A stretch of 64,000 nt of DNA from Treponema sp. (GCA_016290995.1 JAEEVR010000003.1:62001-126000); one strand, 5' to 3'; positions 39,116 through 46,437 are shown, counted from the first letter of the stretch. Numbers and translations are program-made. The notes: generated from the letters alone by a model not told the origin.

Positions 39116-39773
39116 TCTCATATTCCTTAACAACATATTCCATTTCTTCGTTGATTAACGGCTCCCACTCCGTTCCTTTAAATTTAGACAAAGTAAACTC
39201 AAGGGCCTTTTTTCTTTCTTCCCAAATCCACCTGCAATATTTCTTCGCCTTTTTTTCATCGCCGCATTCTTTTAGCATTCTTTCATACAATTTATCAGGT
39301 TCCGTCTCCCAATACTGCCAACAGACTATTTTCTTGTCATTCGGAATGTCAAGGACATCATTTTTGGATTTGTTCCATTGCTCGCCGAAAAAGTTCTTTG
39401 CAAAAGGATTTGCAACAGCCTCAAGAGTCTCTTGCGTTCCCATAAAACGGCATCGAACCGTCTTTCCCATGGCTTCCGACAAACTAACTGATTTGTCGTC
39501 AAAATGCTCATACCTTGCCCAACGGGTGCCTTTTTCAACAGGAGCGAAACAAAAATAATCGCTTCCGCCCATCTTTGCCTGACGGCATTGCGAAGTGATA
39601 TACGCAGGCTTTTTGTCAAAGTTAATTTGCGACGCTCCCTTTATATTGCCAACGCCATATATTAGAACGCCGTCATTCACATTCAAGAAACCCGAAGGAT
39701 TCCAATTTTTTACTTGCGAAAAGGCAAGCGGCGAAATAAAAAATGCGGCCAACGCAATCAAAAACTTTTTCAT
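39102..39773 (-). CDS. Exported paralogue family, divergent A-type member 3
   Basis: 223 residues; start MKKFLIALAAFFISPLAFSQ. Similarity to the A-type proteins is weaker: VNDGVLIYGVGN...INFDKKP near the N-terminus, a DIPNDKKIVCWQYW core, and KFKGTEWEPLINEEM near the end, equivalent to YAGTPW..N in the others. It is Cys-, Trp- and Lys-rich. Its promoter (39780-39808) places transcription start at the ATG itself. Function unknown. Confidence 0.72.
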   Translation of the reverse strand: MKKFLIALAAFFISPLAFSQVKNWNPSGFLNVNDGVLIYGVGNIKGASQINFDKKPAYITSQCRQAKMGGSDYFCFAPVEKGTRWARYEHFDDKSVSLSEAMGKTVRCRFMGTQETLEAVANPFAKNFFGEQWNKSKNDVLDIPNDKKIVCWQYWETEPDKLYERMLKECGDEKKAKKYCRWIWEERKKALEFTLSKFKGTEWEPLINEEMEYVVKEYENANQ

Positions 39774-39779
39774 AGTTTG

Positions 39780-39808
39780 ATTATAAGTCAAGCGCTCTTT
39801 TTTTTCAA
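39780..39808 (-). promoter_or_regulatory. Promoter giving a leaderless mRNA for A-type member 3
   Basis: Minus-strand TTGAAA (39803-39808), 17 bp, TATAAT (39780-39785), and only six bases to the ATG at 39773, so the transcript should begin at or next to the start codon. Confidence 0.68.
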
Positions 39809-39821
39809 GTTGTCAAAAGTT

Positions 39822-39852
39822 AAAAAAAGGCGCCCGCAGGCGCCCTTTTTTA
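39822..39852. terminator. Terminator after A-type member 2
   Basis: GGCGCC-TGCG-GGCGCC hairpin with A/T runs on both sides, closing the leftward transcript of the gene at 39856-40500. Confidence 0.8.
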
Positions 39853-39855
39853 ACT

Positions 39856-40500
39856 TTACTCTTGAATGTTTTTGGCCGTCTCGTTGTACGCGTCCATCCA
39901 AGGAGTGCCGGCGTAATAGCTTTGGAATTTTTTCGTCGCCAATTTATAGAATTGCTTTGTGCAAGGCTTTCCCTTGAACACAAGCTTATTGGGCGTTTGC
40001 ACGTCCGTAAATTTCTCGCCTGTGGAAGCGGCCACCGCGACAGACTCGGCGAAAATCATTCCATAAGTGTAAACGCCAGGCTCGTTGGGAACGTCGATTA
40101 CCAAAACCTGCTGGTTGGGCTTAAAGTCCATGTCCCAAACATTGTCAGAGCCAAAAAGCTTGTTTCCTTTTTGAACCACGCCGCCTGTCATTCTTCCCTT
40201 CATCTTTGTAATCATATAGCGGCTTCCGGGCTTGCAGGGCTTGAAAATCGTCCAGCTTTGCATGTCGCCAAAAGGATACTCAAAAGACTGCTCGTCAACG
40301 CCAAGCTTGGGATTGATTTGCTTGAACGTCGCCGCGTCGTTCCCCGGCATCGTAAAAAAGATTACGCAAGAATTTTCAGGCGTCATCGTCTCGTCATACT
40401 GGCCGGCGTAGCTTCCAGCCGCAGCCTTTTTTTGGGCAAAAGCGTTGTTCGCAAAAAGAAGAGCGGCAAAAAGCGCGGCCGCGAAAACAGTTTTTTTCAT
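39856..40500 (-). CDS. Exported paralogue family, A-type member 2 (poly-G promoter)
   Basis: 214 residues; start MKKTVFAAALFAALLFANNAFAQKK, with AAGGAG seven bases upstream. Matches A-type member 1 at TPENSCVIFFTM, INPK, KPGSRYMITKM, VIDVPNEPGVYTYGMIF and YYAGTPWMDAYNE. All are short beta-type blocks, so a compact secreted beta domain is likely. It has a dedicated promoter with a 9-G spacer tract (40531-40560) and its own terminator, so it can be switched on its own. Function unknown. Confidence 0.78.
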   Translation of the reverse strand: MKKTVFAAALFAALLFANNAFAQKKAAAGSYAGQYDETMTPENSCVIFFTMPGNDAATFKQINPKLGVDEQSFEYPFGDMQSWTIFKPCKPGSRYMITKMKGRMTGGVVQKGNKLFGSDNVWDMDFKPNQQVLVIDVPNEPGVYTYGMIFAESVAVAASTGEKFTDVQTPNKLVFKGKPCTKQFYKLATKKFQSYYAGTPWMDAYNETAKNIQE

Positions 40501-40530
40501 ACACATTCTCCTTGATAAAAACTTTCTTCC

Positions 40531-40560
40531 ATAATACCCCCCCCCTCGGAAATTTGTCAA
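40531..40560 (-). promoter_or_regulatory. Poly-G promoter of A-type member 2, candidate phase-variable switch
   Basis: Minus-strand TTGACA (40555-40560) and TATTAT (40531-40536) flank an 18-bp spacer made of AATTTCCGA plus nine G. The same layout with similar sequence occurs at 41951-41980. Gain or loss of G changes the spacer and hence promoter strength; one loss would give the ideal 17 bp. An AAGGAG site follows. Confidence 0.7.
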
Positions 40561-40563
40561 GCG

Positions 40564-41310
40564 TCACTTGAACGTTTCGTACCAAGAAGAAAAGCTGACT
40601 GTAGGCAAGTCGTACATATGCTGAATCCCTCCGTCACGCTCTTTGTCGTATGGCTCGACATTCGCGCGGCAAAGCTTTACGTCCTTTTTGACGGCTTGAT
40701 TCAGAGCGACTTGCGCCTCGTCAAAACTGTCAACGATTTTTTTTGAAAGCTCAAACGCAAAGCCCTTGGCGCTGTAATGGAAATCGCCGACATACAAGAA
40801 CTGCTCTCCCTCTGGAACGACAAACTTGCAGTTCATTGGAAGAATCACAGGAAGGCGCGGAGACTTTCCGATAAAAAGAGTCGCGTCTCTAAGGCATATA
40901 ATTCTGTCCGCGTTGTATTTATACTGGACAAAGAACCACTGCCCGTTGAAAGCCCTTGCCTGCATGCTGAATTTTTTTATTTCTCCAGCCGGAGTCTTTT
41001 TCTTTTCCATGCTGTCAAACATTTTCAATATGTCCGCAATGTTATCTGAAGCAGGCGCCGTCTTCTTTTTTACAAGCTCCACCTTGTCGTCAAAGAAAGG
41101 CAAAAAACAAAGGTCCGGCAAATCCCTCTTTTCTTGGGGAACGGCTGCGGAATCAAAAAGGAAGTTCTTGTCTATGTCGCTGGAAAAGAAAATACGCCCA
41201 ACCAAGGTCACAGTGCCTTTTGGCGGAAGCGGAAGAGCCGCGTCCTTGGCGCTCAACAAACTCGCGGCGGCAAAAAGCGCGGCGCAAACGGCAATTGTTT
41301 TTACTTTCAT
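40564..41310 (-). CDS. Exported paralogue family, B-type member 1
   Basis: 248 residues; start MKVKTIAVCAALFAAASLLSA with AAGGAG eight bases upstream, overlapping the stop of A-type member 1 by 4 bp (ATGA). Paralogue of 38447-39115: TVTLVGRIFFSSDID, FVVPEGEQFLYVGDFHYSAKG and DSFDEAQVALNQ align. It depends on the poly-G promoter at 41951-41980 through the gene before it. The -35 box of the next gene begins 3 bases after its stop. Function unknown. Confidence 0.76.
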   Translation of the reverse strand: MKVKTIAVCAALFAAASLLSAKDAALPLPPKGTVTLVGRIFFSSDIDKNFLFDSAAVPQEKRDLPDLCFLPFFDDKVELVKKKTAPASDNIADILKMFDSMEKKKTPAGEIKKFSMQARAFNGQWFFVQYKYNADRIICLRDATLFIGKSPRLPVILPMNCKFVVPEGEQFLYVGDFHYSAKGFAFELSKKIVDSFDEAQVALNQAVKKDVKLCRANVEPYDKERDGGIQHMYDLPTVSFSSWYETFK

Positions 41311-41921
41311 TTTTCCCACTCCTTGAGGCTCTTGTTTATCTCGTCTTCCCACGGCGTTCCCGCGTATTTAGCCGCGGCTTTCTTTAAAATGTTTTTTATG
41401 AAAAACCTGTCAATCGAAGACTTTTTCAATTCCTCTACGCTAGTCGCCGCTCCGATGAATTTAAAGCCGATTTTCTTCAACCTTTCCAAGTCCTCGGCGT
41501 CCATAACCATATAAGAAATGTAAAGGCCCGGCTTTTCGGGAACCGCGATTCTTGTTCCCGGCCCAAAGTACTCGGGCTCCTTTCCATTCAAATAAGGCAA
41601 GGGCAAACTGCGGGCGAGCGAAGGGCTTCCAAATTCCGCAGTCGTAAGGTAAGAAATCTCGTCAACCATATAAAAGCTGCCGGGCCTCATCGGCGTCGTG
41701 CAGCCGCTCGCCTTCTCTACGCAAATATGGTCCGCGGGAAATTTTGGGTTAAGCTGCATCAAGTCAAAATTTCTTTGGACGCCAACAAAAATCATCACAA
41801 CGGAATTTTCCGGAGTGTTCTCCTTTCCCAAAGCGGCGTAATCAACTTTAGGCGGAGCGGCGCAAATGGCGGCCGTTCCAAGCGCGGCCAAAAAGGCAAG
41901 CGCCATCGCAATCTTTTTCAA
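41307..41921 (-). CDS. Exported paralogue family, A-type member 1 (poly-G promoter, TTG start)
   Basis: 204 residues. The start is TTG at 41921: the AAGGAG site six bases upstream and the signal peptide KKIAMALAFLAALGTAAICAA both require it, and it aligns with the ATG of member 2. Shared blocks: TPENSVVMIFVG, LNPKF, RPGSFYMVDEI, VPEKPGLYISYMV, YAGTPWEDEINKS. First gene of a two-gene transcript with B-type member 1. Expression is probably governed by the 9-G promoter tract. Confidence 0.76.
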   Translation of the reverse strand: MKKIAMALAFLAALGTAAICAAPPKVDYAALGKENTPENSVVMIFVGVQRNFDLMQLNPKFPADHICVEKASGCTTPMRPGSFYMVDEISYLTTAEFGSPSLARSLPLPYLNGKEPEYFGPGTRIAVPEKPGLYISYMVMDAEDLERLKKIGFKFIGAATSVEELKKSSIDRFFIKNILKKAAAKYAGTPWEDEINKSLKEWEK

Positions 41922-41950
41922 ATCATTCTCCTTGATAAAAACTTTCTACT

Positions 41951-41980
41951 ATATTACCCCCCCCCTCGAGAATTTGTCAA
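41951..41980 (-). promoter_or_regulatory. Poly-G promoter of A-type member 1, candidate phase-variable switch
   Basis: Minus-strand TTGACA (41975-41980) and TAATAT (41951-41956) separated by 18 bp that include nine consecutive G (41957-41965). The stretch from -35 to the AAGGAG site is nearly identical to that of member 2, so the promoter was duplicated with the gene. Confidence 0.7.
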
Positions 41981-42017
41981 GCAAATGGCGGCCGGCGCGC
42001 AGGGCAAACTCGCCTTC

Positions 42018-42046
42018 TTGCGCAAAATAAAAAAAACTGTTACTAT
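42018..42046 (+). promoter_or_regulatory. Promoter of tRNA-Leu
   Basis: TTGCGC (42018-42023), 17 bp, TACTAT (42041-42046); predicted start about 3 nt before the mature tRNA 5' end. Confidence 0.55.
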
Positions 42047-42055
42047 GCCTTTATC

Positions 42056-42141
42056 GCCGAAATGGTGGAATTGGTAGACACAAGGGACTTAAAATCCCTC
42101 GGCCGTAAAAGGCCGTGCCGGTTCAATCCCGGTTTTCGGCA
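42056..42141 (+). tRNA. tRNA-Leu (anticodon UAA)
   Basis: 86 nt. Acceptor stem GCCGAAA/TTTCGGC, D-arm TGGTGGAATTGGTAGACA, anticodon stem AGGGA/TCCCT around CTTAAAA giving anticodon TAA, a long variable arm (CGGCCGTAAAAGGCCG) as in class II tRNAs, and T-arm CCGGTTCAATCCCGG. The CCA end is not encoded. Confidence 0.96.
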
Positions 42142-42171
42142 AAAAAAATCCGCCGATCGGCGGATTTTTTT
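42142..42171 (+). terminator. Terminator of tRNA-Leu
   Basis: ATCCGCCG/CGGCGGAT perfect hairpin followed by seven T; flanked by A-run, so it may also work leftward. Confidence 0.82.
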
Positions 42172-42194
42172 ATTTGACTTTTGAAAAGAGCTCG
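42172..42194 (-). pseudogene. Duplicated 3' end of the neighbouring Zn-protein gene
   Basis: Read on the minus strand it encodes ELFSKVK and a TAA stop, the same seven residues that end the gene at 42274-42732 (ELFSKVK, TAG stop), with synonymous changes. The hairpin repeat 42199-42274 sits between the two copies. Confidence 0.6.
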
Positions 42195-42198
42195 GCTA

Positions 42199-42274
42199 TT
42201 GCGGCGCGATAATCTTATTCGCGCCGCAAAAGGAACGAGTCAAGGCCTTGAGCGAAGCGTGCCTTGACCGTTCC
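42199..42274 (-). repeat. Two-hairpin repeat, copy 1
   Basis: Hairpin 1: GGAACG-A-GTCAAGGC (42232-42246) pairs with GCCTTGAC-CGTTCC (42261-42274). Hairpin 2: TTGCGGCGCGA (42199-42209) pairs with TCGCGCCGCAA (42219-42229). The inverse orientation copy is at 45076-45154. It begins in the last base of the stop codon of the flanking gene. It could act as a terminator or be a REP-like mobile unit. Confidence 0.72.
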
Positions 42275-42732
42275 TACTTTACTTTTGAGAAGAGCTCCGC
42301 CATCTCGCCGCGCCAGGCGCCGGGATTGTTCCGGTCTTCCCATTCAATGATTTTTTCAATCTTAAAATGCTTTATGTCCGAGGGATTTTCCCTGGTGATT
42401 ACCGCAAAGCGGCCTTGTCCGATGTAAGCGATGTTTTGGTTGGCGGCCAAAGATTCCGTCGCCGAAATCTTTCCAAGAGCGCAGTCAAAGTGCATCGGCG
42501 CTCCGCTCTTGTCGGCAATCGCGCTGGACAAATCTTCGATCGGCTTTCCGCACGCGGGGCAAATCGTCTCGCGGGCCTTAAACTCGCGGATGGCGCTTTC
42601 GCGCGCGGCTATGTCGGCAGGCGTCTCAGGATTAAAATAGCTCCTGGGCTGCTGTTTTTGTTCGGGCCTGTTGTTGGACCACGAACTCTTTTGTCTATTG
42701 TTTCTTCTGTTATTTCTGTCTCTTCTTCCCAT
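42274..42732 (-). CDS. Small zinc-ribbon-like protein, unknown function
   Basis: 152 residues. A basic, Asn/Arg/Gln-rich N-terminus (about 1-30) precedes TICPACGKPIEDLSSAI and MHFDCALGKI, a likely zinc site (CxxC plus HxxC). This pattern suggests nucleic-acid or ribosome binding, but no family is recognised. Its 3' end adjoins a hairpin repeat and has a duplicated copy at 42172-42194. It lies two bases after the small gene upstream, so the two are co-transcribed. Confidence 0.72.
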   Translation of the reverse strand: MGRRDRNNRRNNRQKSSWSNNRPEQKQQPRSYFNPETPADIAARESAIREFKARETICPACGKPIEDLSSAIADKSGAPMHFDCALGKISATESLAANQNIAYIGQGRFAVITRENPSDIKHFKIEKIIEWEDRNNPGAWRGEMAELFSKVK

Positions 42733-42734
42733 TG

Positions 42735-42953
42735 TTAATTCAATCCTTCCTTTGCATTTAAATGCAATTCGTCAGGATTGTCAACCATGTTGCGACTAAT
42801 TACAGAAGCAATTCTGTTAATCGCATTTTCCAGGTACGCAGAGTCGCGGATTTTTTCTCTCAACGCTAAAAGTCTTGGAGGCAAATCTTCATATTCATAT
42901 TCGCTTTCCGCCTCGGCAACATCATAAGCGGCAAAATCTAACGCAGCGCTCAT
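42735..42953 (-). CDS. Small acidic protein, unknown function
   Basis: 72 residues: an acidic N-terminus (AEAESEYEYEDLPP) and a helical C-terminal half (RLLALREKIRDSAYLENAINRIASVISR). No motif is recognised. Kept as a real gene because it sits two bases before the next gene in the same orientation and fills the gap after yraN. Confidence 0.55.
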   Translation of the reverse strand: MSAALDFAAYDVAEAESEYEYEDLPPRLLALREKIRDSAYLENAINRIASVISRNMVDNPDELHLNAKEGLN

Positions 42954-42987
42954 TTCTTAGGATCTTCCTCCCGACACCCAAAAATAG

Positions 42988-43359
42988 TTAGTTTTCTGAA
43001 AATGCATTTTCTATCAGATGAACGCTTTCAAAACCAGGAAGCCCCACTACCACCACGTCAAATCTGATTAGCTTGTTACTATATTGTCGATGATTTTTCA
43101 AAAAATATTTAGCGGTTTCTACTATCTTGCGGCGTTTTCTTAGGCCCAATTCGGAGGCCAAAAGCTCGGCGTTTCCGTTGGGAAGGGCCTTTACTTCGGC
43201 AAAAACCAGCAAATCGCCCTTTTCCAGGATTATGTCGATCTCGCCGGAGCGTATTCTAAAGTTGCGTTCTATTATGGAATAGCCCTTTTGGGCGTAAAAA
43301 GCCGAGGCGGCGTCTTCCCCCGCCTTTCCCAAGGGCTTTGTGTTGGAAGAATTCCTCAT
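42988..43359 (-). CDS. yraN: YraN/UPF0102 family, endonuclease-like protein
   Basis: 123 residues matching UPF0102: LGKAGEDAASAFYAQKGYSIIERNFR, then GEIDIILEKGDLLVFAEVKA, which carries the restriction-endonuclease-like Glu, Asp and ExK motif. Usual length. Found close to the rplS-trmD region as in many genomes. Activity in vivo is not established for the family. Confidence 0.9.
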   Translation of the reverse strand: MRNSSNTKPLGKAGEDAASAFYAQKGYSIIERNFRIRSGEIDIILEKGDLLVFAEVKALPNGNAELLASELGLRKRRKIVETAKYFLKNHRQYSNKLIRFDVVVVGLPGFESVHLIENAFSEN

Positions 43360-43364
43360 CCAGA

Positions 43365-43658
43365 CTAAATTTCTTCCAATTCCTCAAGCTCTTCAACGTC
43401 TTGAGCGTCTGAATTGTCAAGCTTTTTTTTGTCAAATCCGGCCATTCTGGCGATGTTGGCTCCTTCTTCCAAAGCCACCGTGTGGCCGCTTGTAAGCAAG
43501 TACTTTAGGTTCCACCTTTTGATGGCTGCCATGTGGTACGGCTTAATGGTCTTTCCTTCGGCCAAAAACATATTCTTTCCGTCGTCAAAAAAGACCGGGG
43601 CGGAAAAAACCATGTTCAACTTTGCGTCAGCGGCGCTAAACTTTTTCATCATTCCCAT
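43365..43658 (-). CDS. Hypothetical 97-residue protein
   Basis: A GGAGAGG site precedes the start. One compact beta-alpha domain (NMVFSAPVFFDDGKNMFLAEGKTIKPYHMAAIKRWNLKYLLTSG) is similar in look to the small N-terminal module found before HD-GYP domains, but there is no HD-GYP domain here. The last 20 residues are strongly acidic (EELEELEE). Located between yraN and a flagellar export switch homologue. Function unknown. Confidence 0.65.
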   Translation of the reverse strand: MGMMKKFSAADAKLNMVFSAPVFFDDGKNMFLAEGKTIKPYHMAAIKRWNLKYLLTSGHTVALEEGANIARMAGFDKKKLDNSDAQDVEELEELEEI

Positions 43659-43677
43659 TTTTGGGCCTCTCCAAATA

Positions 43678-43929
43678 CTACTTTTTTAAATCCGCAACAA
43701 AGGCGAAAATTTTGGCGACGACCTCCCAGGTTTCCGGGGGAATGATGGAACCAATCTCTTGAACAGTCAAAAAGTCGGCTAGTTCGCCGTTCTTGACCAA
43801 AGGGATTTTTTCCCGTTCCGCGATTTCCAACATTTTTTCCGCCAAATAGCCTTTTGCGCTTGCGGCTATCAGAGGGGCGCTGACTCCTTGGGGATATTTT
43901 AACGCGACGGCTTTTTTTTCGTTTTTCAT
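43678..43929 (-). CDS. FlhB C-terminal domain homologue (FlhX-like)
   Basis: 83 residues equivalent to the cytoplasmic tail of the export-switch protein FlhB: AVALKYPQGVSAPLIAASAKGYLAEKMLEIAEREKIPLVKN. The autocleavage motif NPTH of FlhB is absent and the membrane part is missing. Such free tails can substitute for cleaved FlhB. It overlaps the FliK-like gene by 4 bp, pairing the two substrate-switch proteins. Confidence 0.85.
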   Translation of the reverse strand: MKNEKKAVALKYPQGVSAPLIAASAKGYLAEKMLEIAEREKIPLVKNGELADFLTVQEIGSIIPPETWEVVAKIFAFVADLKK

Positions 43930-45074
43930 GCAAAGCCCTCTACGCCAAAAATCGGCAAGTCCTCCGCGCCAAATGTCGAAAATTTGTCGAAGTCCGCGAT
44001 TTCAATCTTTGAGGCAAGCCCCAAAGATTTTGCCAATGTTTGTAGATTCTCTTGACCTATTAAGTCCAACGATTTTTTGTCGTCGCTGGAGATGATAAGC
44101 TTGCGTACTTTTTTACCCTCAAAGTATAGCGCAAAAAACAAATTTGCGCAAATGGTTTTAAAGTTTATTGTCATTTTTTCAACTTGGGCTTTTTCGTAGT
44201 CCAAGTACAGGCGCAGGGCCCCATTTCCCTCTTCCACGGGACTGTTTTTATCGGAATTGATTTGATATTCAAAGGGGAACAAAAGCCAGCCTTTTTTCTC
44301 TTTTTGGGCTGAACCGTCGCCGCCCCGCAAGTGGTTGAACAAAGCCAAGGCGCCCGCGTTTTGTTCCGTCAAGGCGACGCCGGAAGCCCCGGAATCGCCG
44401 GGATTAACCGCGCCGCCAATGCCGGCCGCAAAATCAAAAAAGCGCTTTACCTCGCCAAGGATTTGCTGGTAGTCCGCGCCTTGGCCGCCAGCTTCATCGC
44501 CGGAAGCGTTTTGGCCTGCCTGGCCTTCTTGTCCGGCCCGCCCTTCCAGCGCGTCCATAATTTGGTCCAAGGCGGCGCTGTCGCTGTCAACGCCCTTTTC
44601 TTCCAAGGCAAGCGCGGCTTCGGCGGCCTGGGACTCGCGGCCTTTAAACTTTTGGGCCAAGCGGCGAATTTTTTGCATAAAGCGCGCGTCAATCTTAAAG
44701 CCGTTTTGCATCATGGACTGCAAGATTTTGGCGCTTACGCCGTCGGCGGGCAAGCCCAGGGCCGCCAAGAATTCCCGCGCCTCCGGGCTTAGAACAGAAA
44801 AAGCTTTTACTAGATTTTCGCCGCCTTGGTCCGCGGCGCCTGGAATTATTTTTAGGGCAACGCTTCCGCCAGCCAAAGAGATTTGGGCCTTAAAGGTTTG
44901 GCCGGCGACAAGATTTTGGGCGGACTTGGCGGCAAATCTTCCGCCCGCAAAGGAAACCAAGTAATTTCCGCCGCCCAAATTTTTAAGAACTCGCGCAAAA
45001 ACAAAGTCGCCCTCCCGCAAGTTCTGTTGAACTCCAGAAAGGGCGCCTTGTGATTTTACGCTTATTATTTGCAT
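43926..45074 (-). CDS. FliK-like (hook-length control) protein
   Basis: 382 residues from the ATG at 45074 (a TTG at 45086 extends it by four residues into the neighbouring repeat). An N-terminal OB-like region (FVFARVLKNLGGGNYLVSFAGGRF), an Ala/Gly/Gln-rich middle, and a conserved C-terminal domain (GALRLYLDYEKAQVEKMTINFKTICANLFFALYFEGKKV) fit a FliK/flagellar hook-length type protein, and the next gene is an FlhB tail. No good Shine-Dalgarno exists, because repeat copy 2 occupies the upstream region. Confidence 0.65.
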   Translation of the reverse strand: MQIISVKSQGALSGVQQNLREGDFVFARVLKNLGGGNYLVSFAGGRFAAKSAQNLVAGQTFKAQISLAGGSVALKIIPGAADQGGENLVKAFSVLSPEAREFLAALGLPADGVSAKILQSMMQNGFKIDARFMQKIRRLAQKFKGRESQAAEAALALEEKGVDSDSAALDQIMDALEGRAGQEGQAGQNASGDEAGGQGADYQQILGEVKRFFDFAAGIGGAVNPGDSGASGVALTEQNAGALALFNHLRGGDGSAQKEKKGWLLFPFEYQINSDKNSPVEEGNGALRLYLDYEKAQVEKMTINFKTICANLFFALYFEGKKVRKLIISSDDKKSLDLIGQENLQTLAKSLGLASKIEIADFDKFSTFGAEDLPIFGVEGFA

Positions 45075-45075
45075 A

Positions 45076-45154
45076 AGTCCGGTCAAGGCACGCTACGCTC
45101 TCAAGGCCTTGACTCGGCCTTTTTGAGGCGCGAATAAGAATTTTCGCGCCTCAA
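45076..45154 (+). repeat. Two-hairpin repeat, copy 2
   Basis: Same unit as 42199-42274 in inverse orientation. Hairpin 1: CCG-GTCAAGGC (45079-45089) with GCCTTGAC-T-CGG (45106-45117). Hairpin 2: TTGAGGCGCGAA (45123-45134) with TTCGCGCCTCAA (45143-45154). The C-G pair of copy 1 is an A-T pair here. It lies between rplS and the FliK-like gene start. Confidence 0.7.
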
Positions 45155-45192
45155 TTAACACCGCGTCAAAAGCGCGGAGGCGTGCCATCAGA

Positions 45193-45666
45193 TTATTTCT
45201 TCTCGGCGGCGGCGGCAGCGTCGTGCTCAGCCTTGTGCTCGGCCTTGATCTCCGCTTCCTTTTGGGCGGCGGCGGCGTCAGCGCGGGCGTTGCGAGCGGC
45301 AACGGCGGCGGCAACGGCTCCACCAACAAGCTGCTTAACCTTGGCTTTCTTTCCTATCTTTTCGCGGATGTAGTAAAGCTTTGCGCGGCGAACTTTGCCG
45401 GGGCGAACAACTTCTACCTTAACGATGCGGGGCGAGTTGATCGGGAACACGCGCTCTACGCCAACTCCAAAAGAAGTCTTGCGAACTGTGAATGTGCGGC
45501 GGGCGCCGGCATTCTTCATGCAAAGAACGAGGCCTTCAAAAACCTGAATGCGCTCTGTCTTTCCTTCGATAATCTTAAAGTAAACCTTTACGGTGTCACC
45601 AACGTTAAAAGCCTGGGCGCCGGGGCGCTTCTGGCCTTCTTCAATAGTCTTAATTAAGTCCATCAT
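45193..45666 (-). CDS. rplS: Ribosomal protein L19 with Ala/Glu/Lys-rich tail
   Basis: 157 residues; the first ~115 are standard L19 ([45 protein letters not shown]). A ~40-residue extension rich in Ala, Glu, Lys and His follows, longer than the usual protein. Start overlaps the trmD stop by 4 bp, with a second in-frame ATG next to it. Last gene of the ribosome-maturation operon. Confidence 0.96.
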   Translation of the reverse strand: MMDLIKTIEEGQKRPGAQAFNVGDTVKVYFKIIEGKTERIQVFEGLVLCMKNAGARRTFTVRKTSFGVGVERVFPINSPRIVKVEVVRPGKVRRAKLYYIREKIGKKAKVKQLVGGAVAAAVAARNARADAAAAQKEAEIKAEHKAEHDAAAAAEKK

Positions 45667-46433
45667 TTTCTCCGTTTAGGATTATGCTTTTTGTAAGCAA
45701 AACCCGTAATATCCTCAATCATCTTTTCTGCTTCTGCAGTAAGACTGCCGTTCCTTCTTGCCTCGGCGATCAAATCGGGCCGATTCATAAAGGTTTTTTC
45801 AAGGCGCTTTTGCAGACGCCACTTTCGGATCTTTTCGTGGTTTCCGCTTGTCAAAACTTGCGGAACTTCCATTCCCTTATACACAGGCGGCCTAGTGTAT
45901 TGAGGGTACTCCAAAAGCGAGTCGGTGTAGCTTTCTTCGTCAAGCGATTCGGAAGAGATGACGCCGTCAATCAATCGGTAAACCGAATCAATTACAACCA
46001 ACGCCGCAACCTCGCCGCTAGACATAACGTAGTCTCCGACGCTAATTTCGTCGTCAACATATTCGTCGATAATTCTTTGGTCGATTCCTTCGTACCGGCC
46101 GCAAATTATCACAAGCTCTTTTTCCCGGCTCAATTCTTGCGCCTTCTTTTGCGTAAAGGGCTTTCCGCTAGGCGTCACGTAAATCACGCGGCGATCCTTT
46201 TTGTAAGCCTTAACGCTGTCCAGCGCTTCTCCAAGGGGCTCGGCCAACATAAGCTGTCCGGCTCCTCCGCCATACGGACTGTCATCACAAGTTCTGTGTT
46301 TGTCATGGGCAAAATCCCTGACATTCACCAAATCGTAGGCAATAATTTCCTTTTCAACCGCTTTCGCCATGATTGAGGCTTCAAAAAAAGCGCGCGGGAT
46401 CTCAGGAAATAAGGTCAGCACAGTAAATTTCAT
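45663..46433 (-). CDS. trmD: tRNA (guanine37-N1)-methyltransferase
   Basis: 256 residues. Trefoil-knot SAM site regions: [51 protein letters not shown] (knot), and [20 protein letters not shown]. It methylates G37 of tRNAs to prevent frameshifting. Order rimM-trmD-rplS is the widespread one. Confidence 0.97.
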   Translation of the reverse strand: MKFTVLTLFPEIPRAFFEASIMAKAVEKEIIAYDLVNVRDFAHDKHRTCDDSPYGGGAGQLMLAEPLGEALDSVKAYKKDRRVIYVTPSGKPFTQKKAQELSREKELVIICGRYEGIDQRIIDEYVDDEISVGDYVMSSGEVAALVVIDSVYRLIDGVISSESLDEESYTDSLLEYPQYTRPPVYKGMEVPQVLTSGNHEKIRKWRLQKRLEKTFMNRPDLIAEARRNGSLTAEAEKMIEDITGFAYKKHNPKRRK

Positions 46434-46437
46434 GGAC

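Noticed and set aside
40537..40545. Poly-G tracts as assembly artefacts
   Set aside because: Two independent copies have the same length in equivalent promoter positions with diverged flanks, so a chance error is unlikely, though read-level support was not seen.
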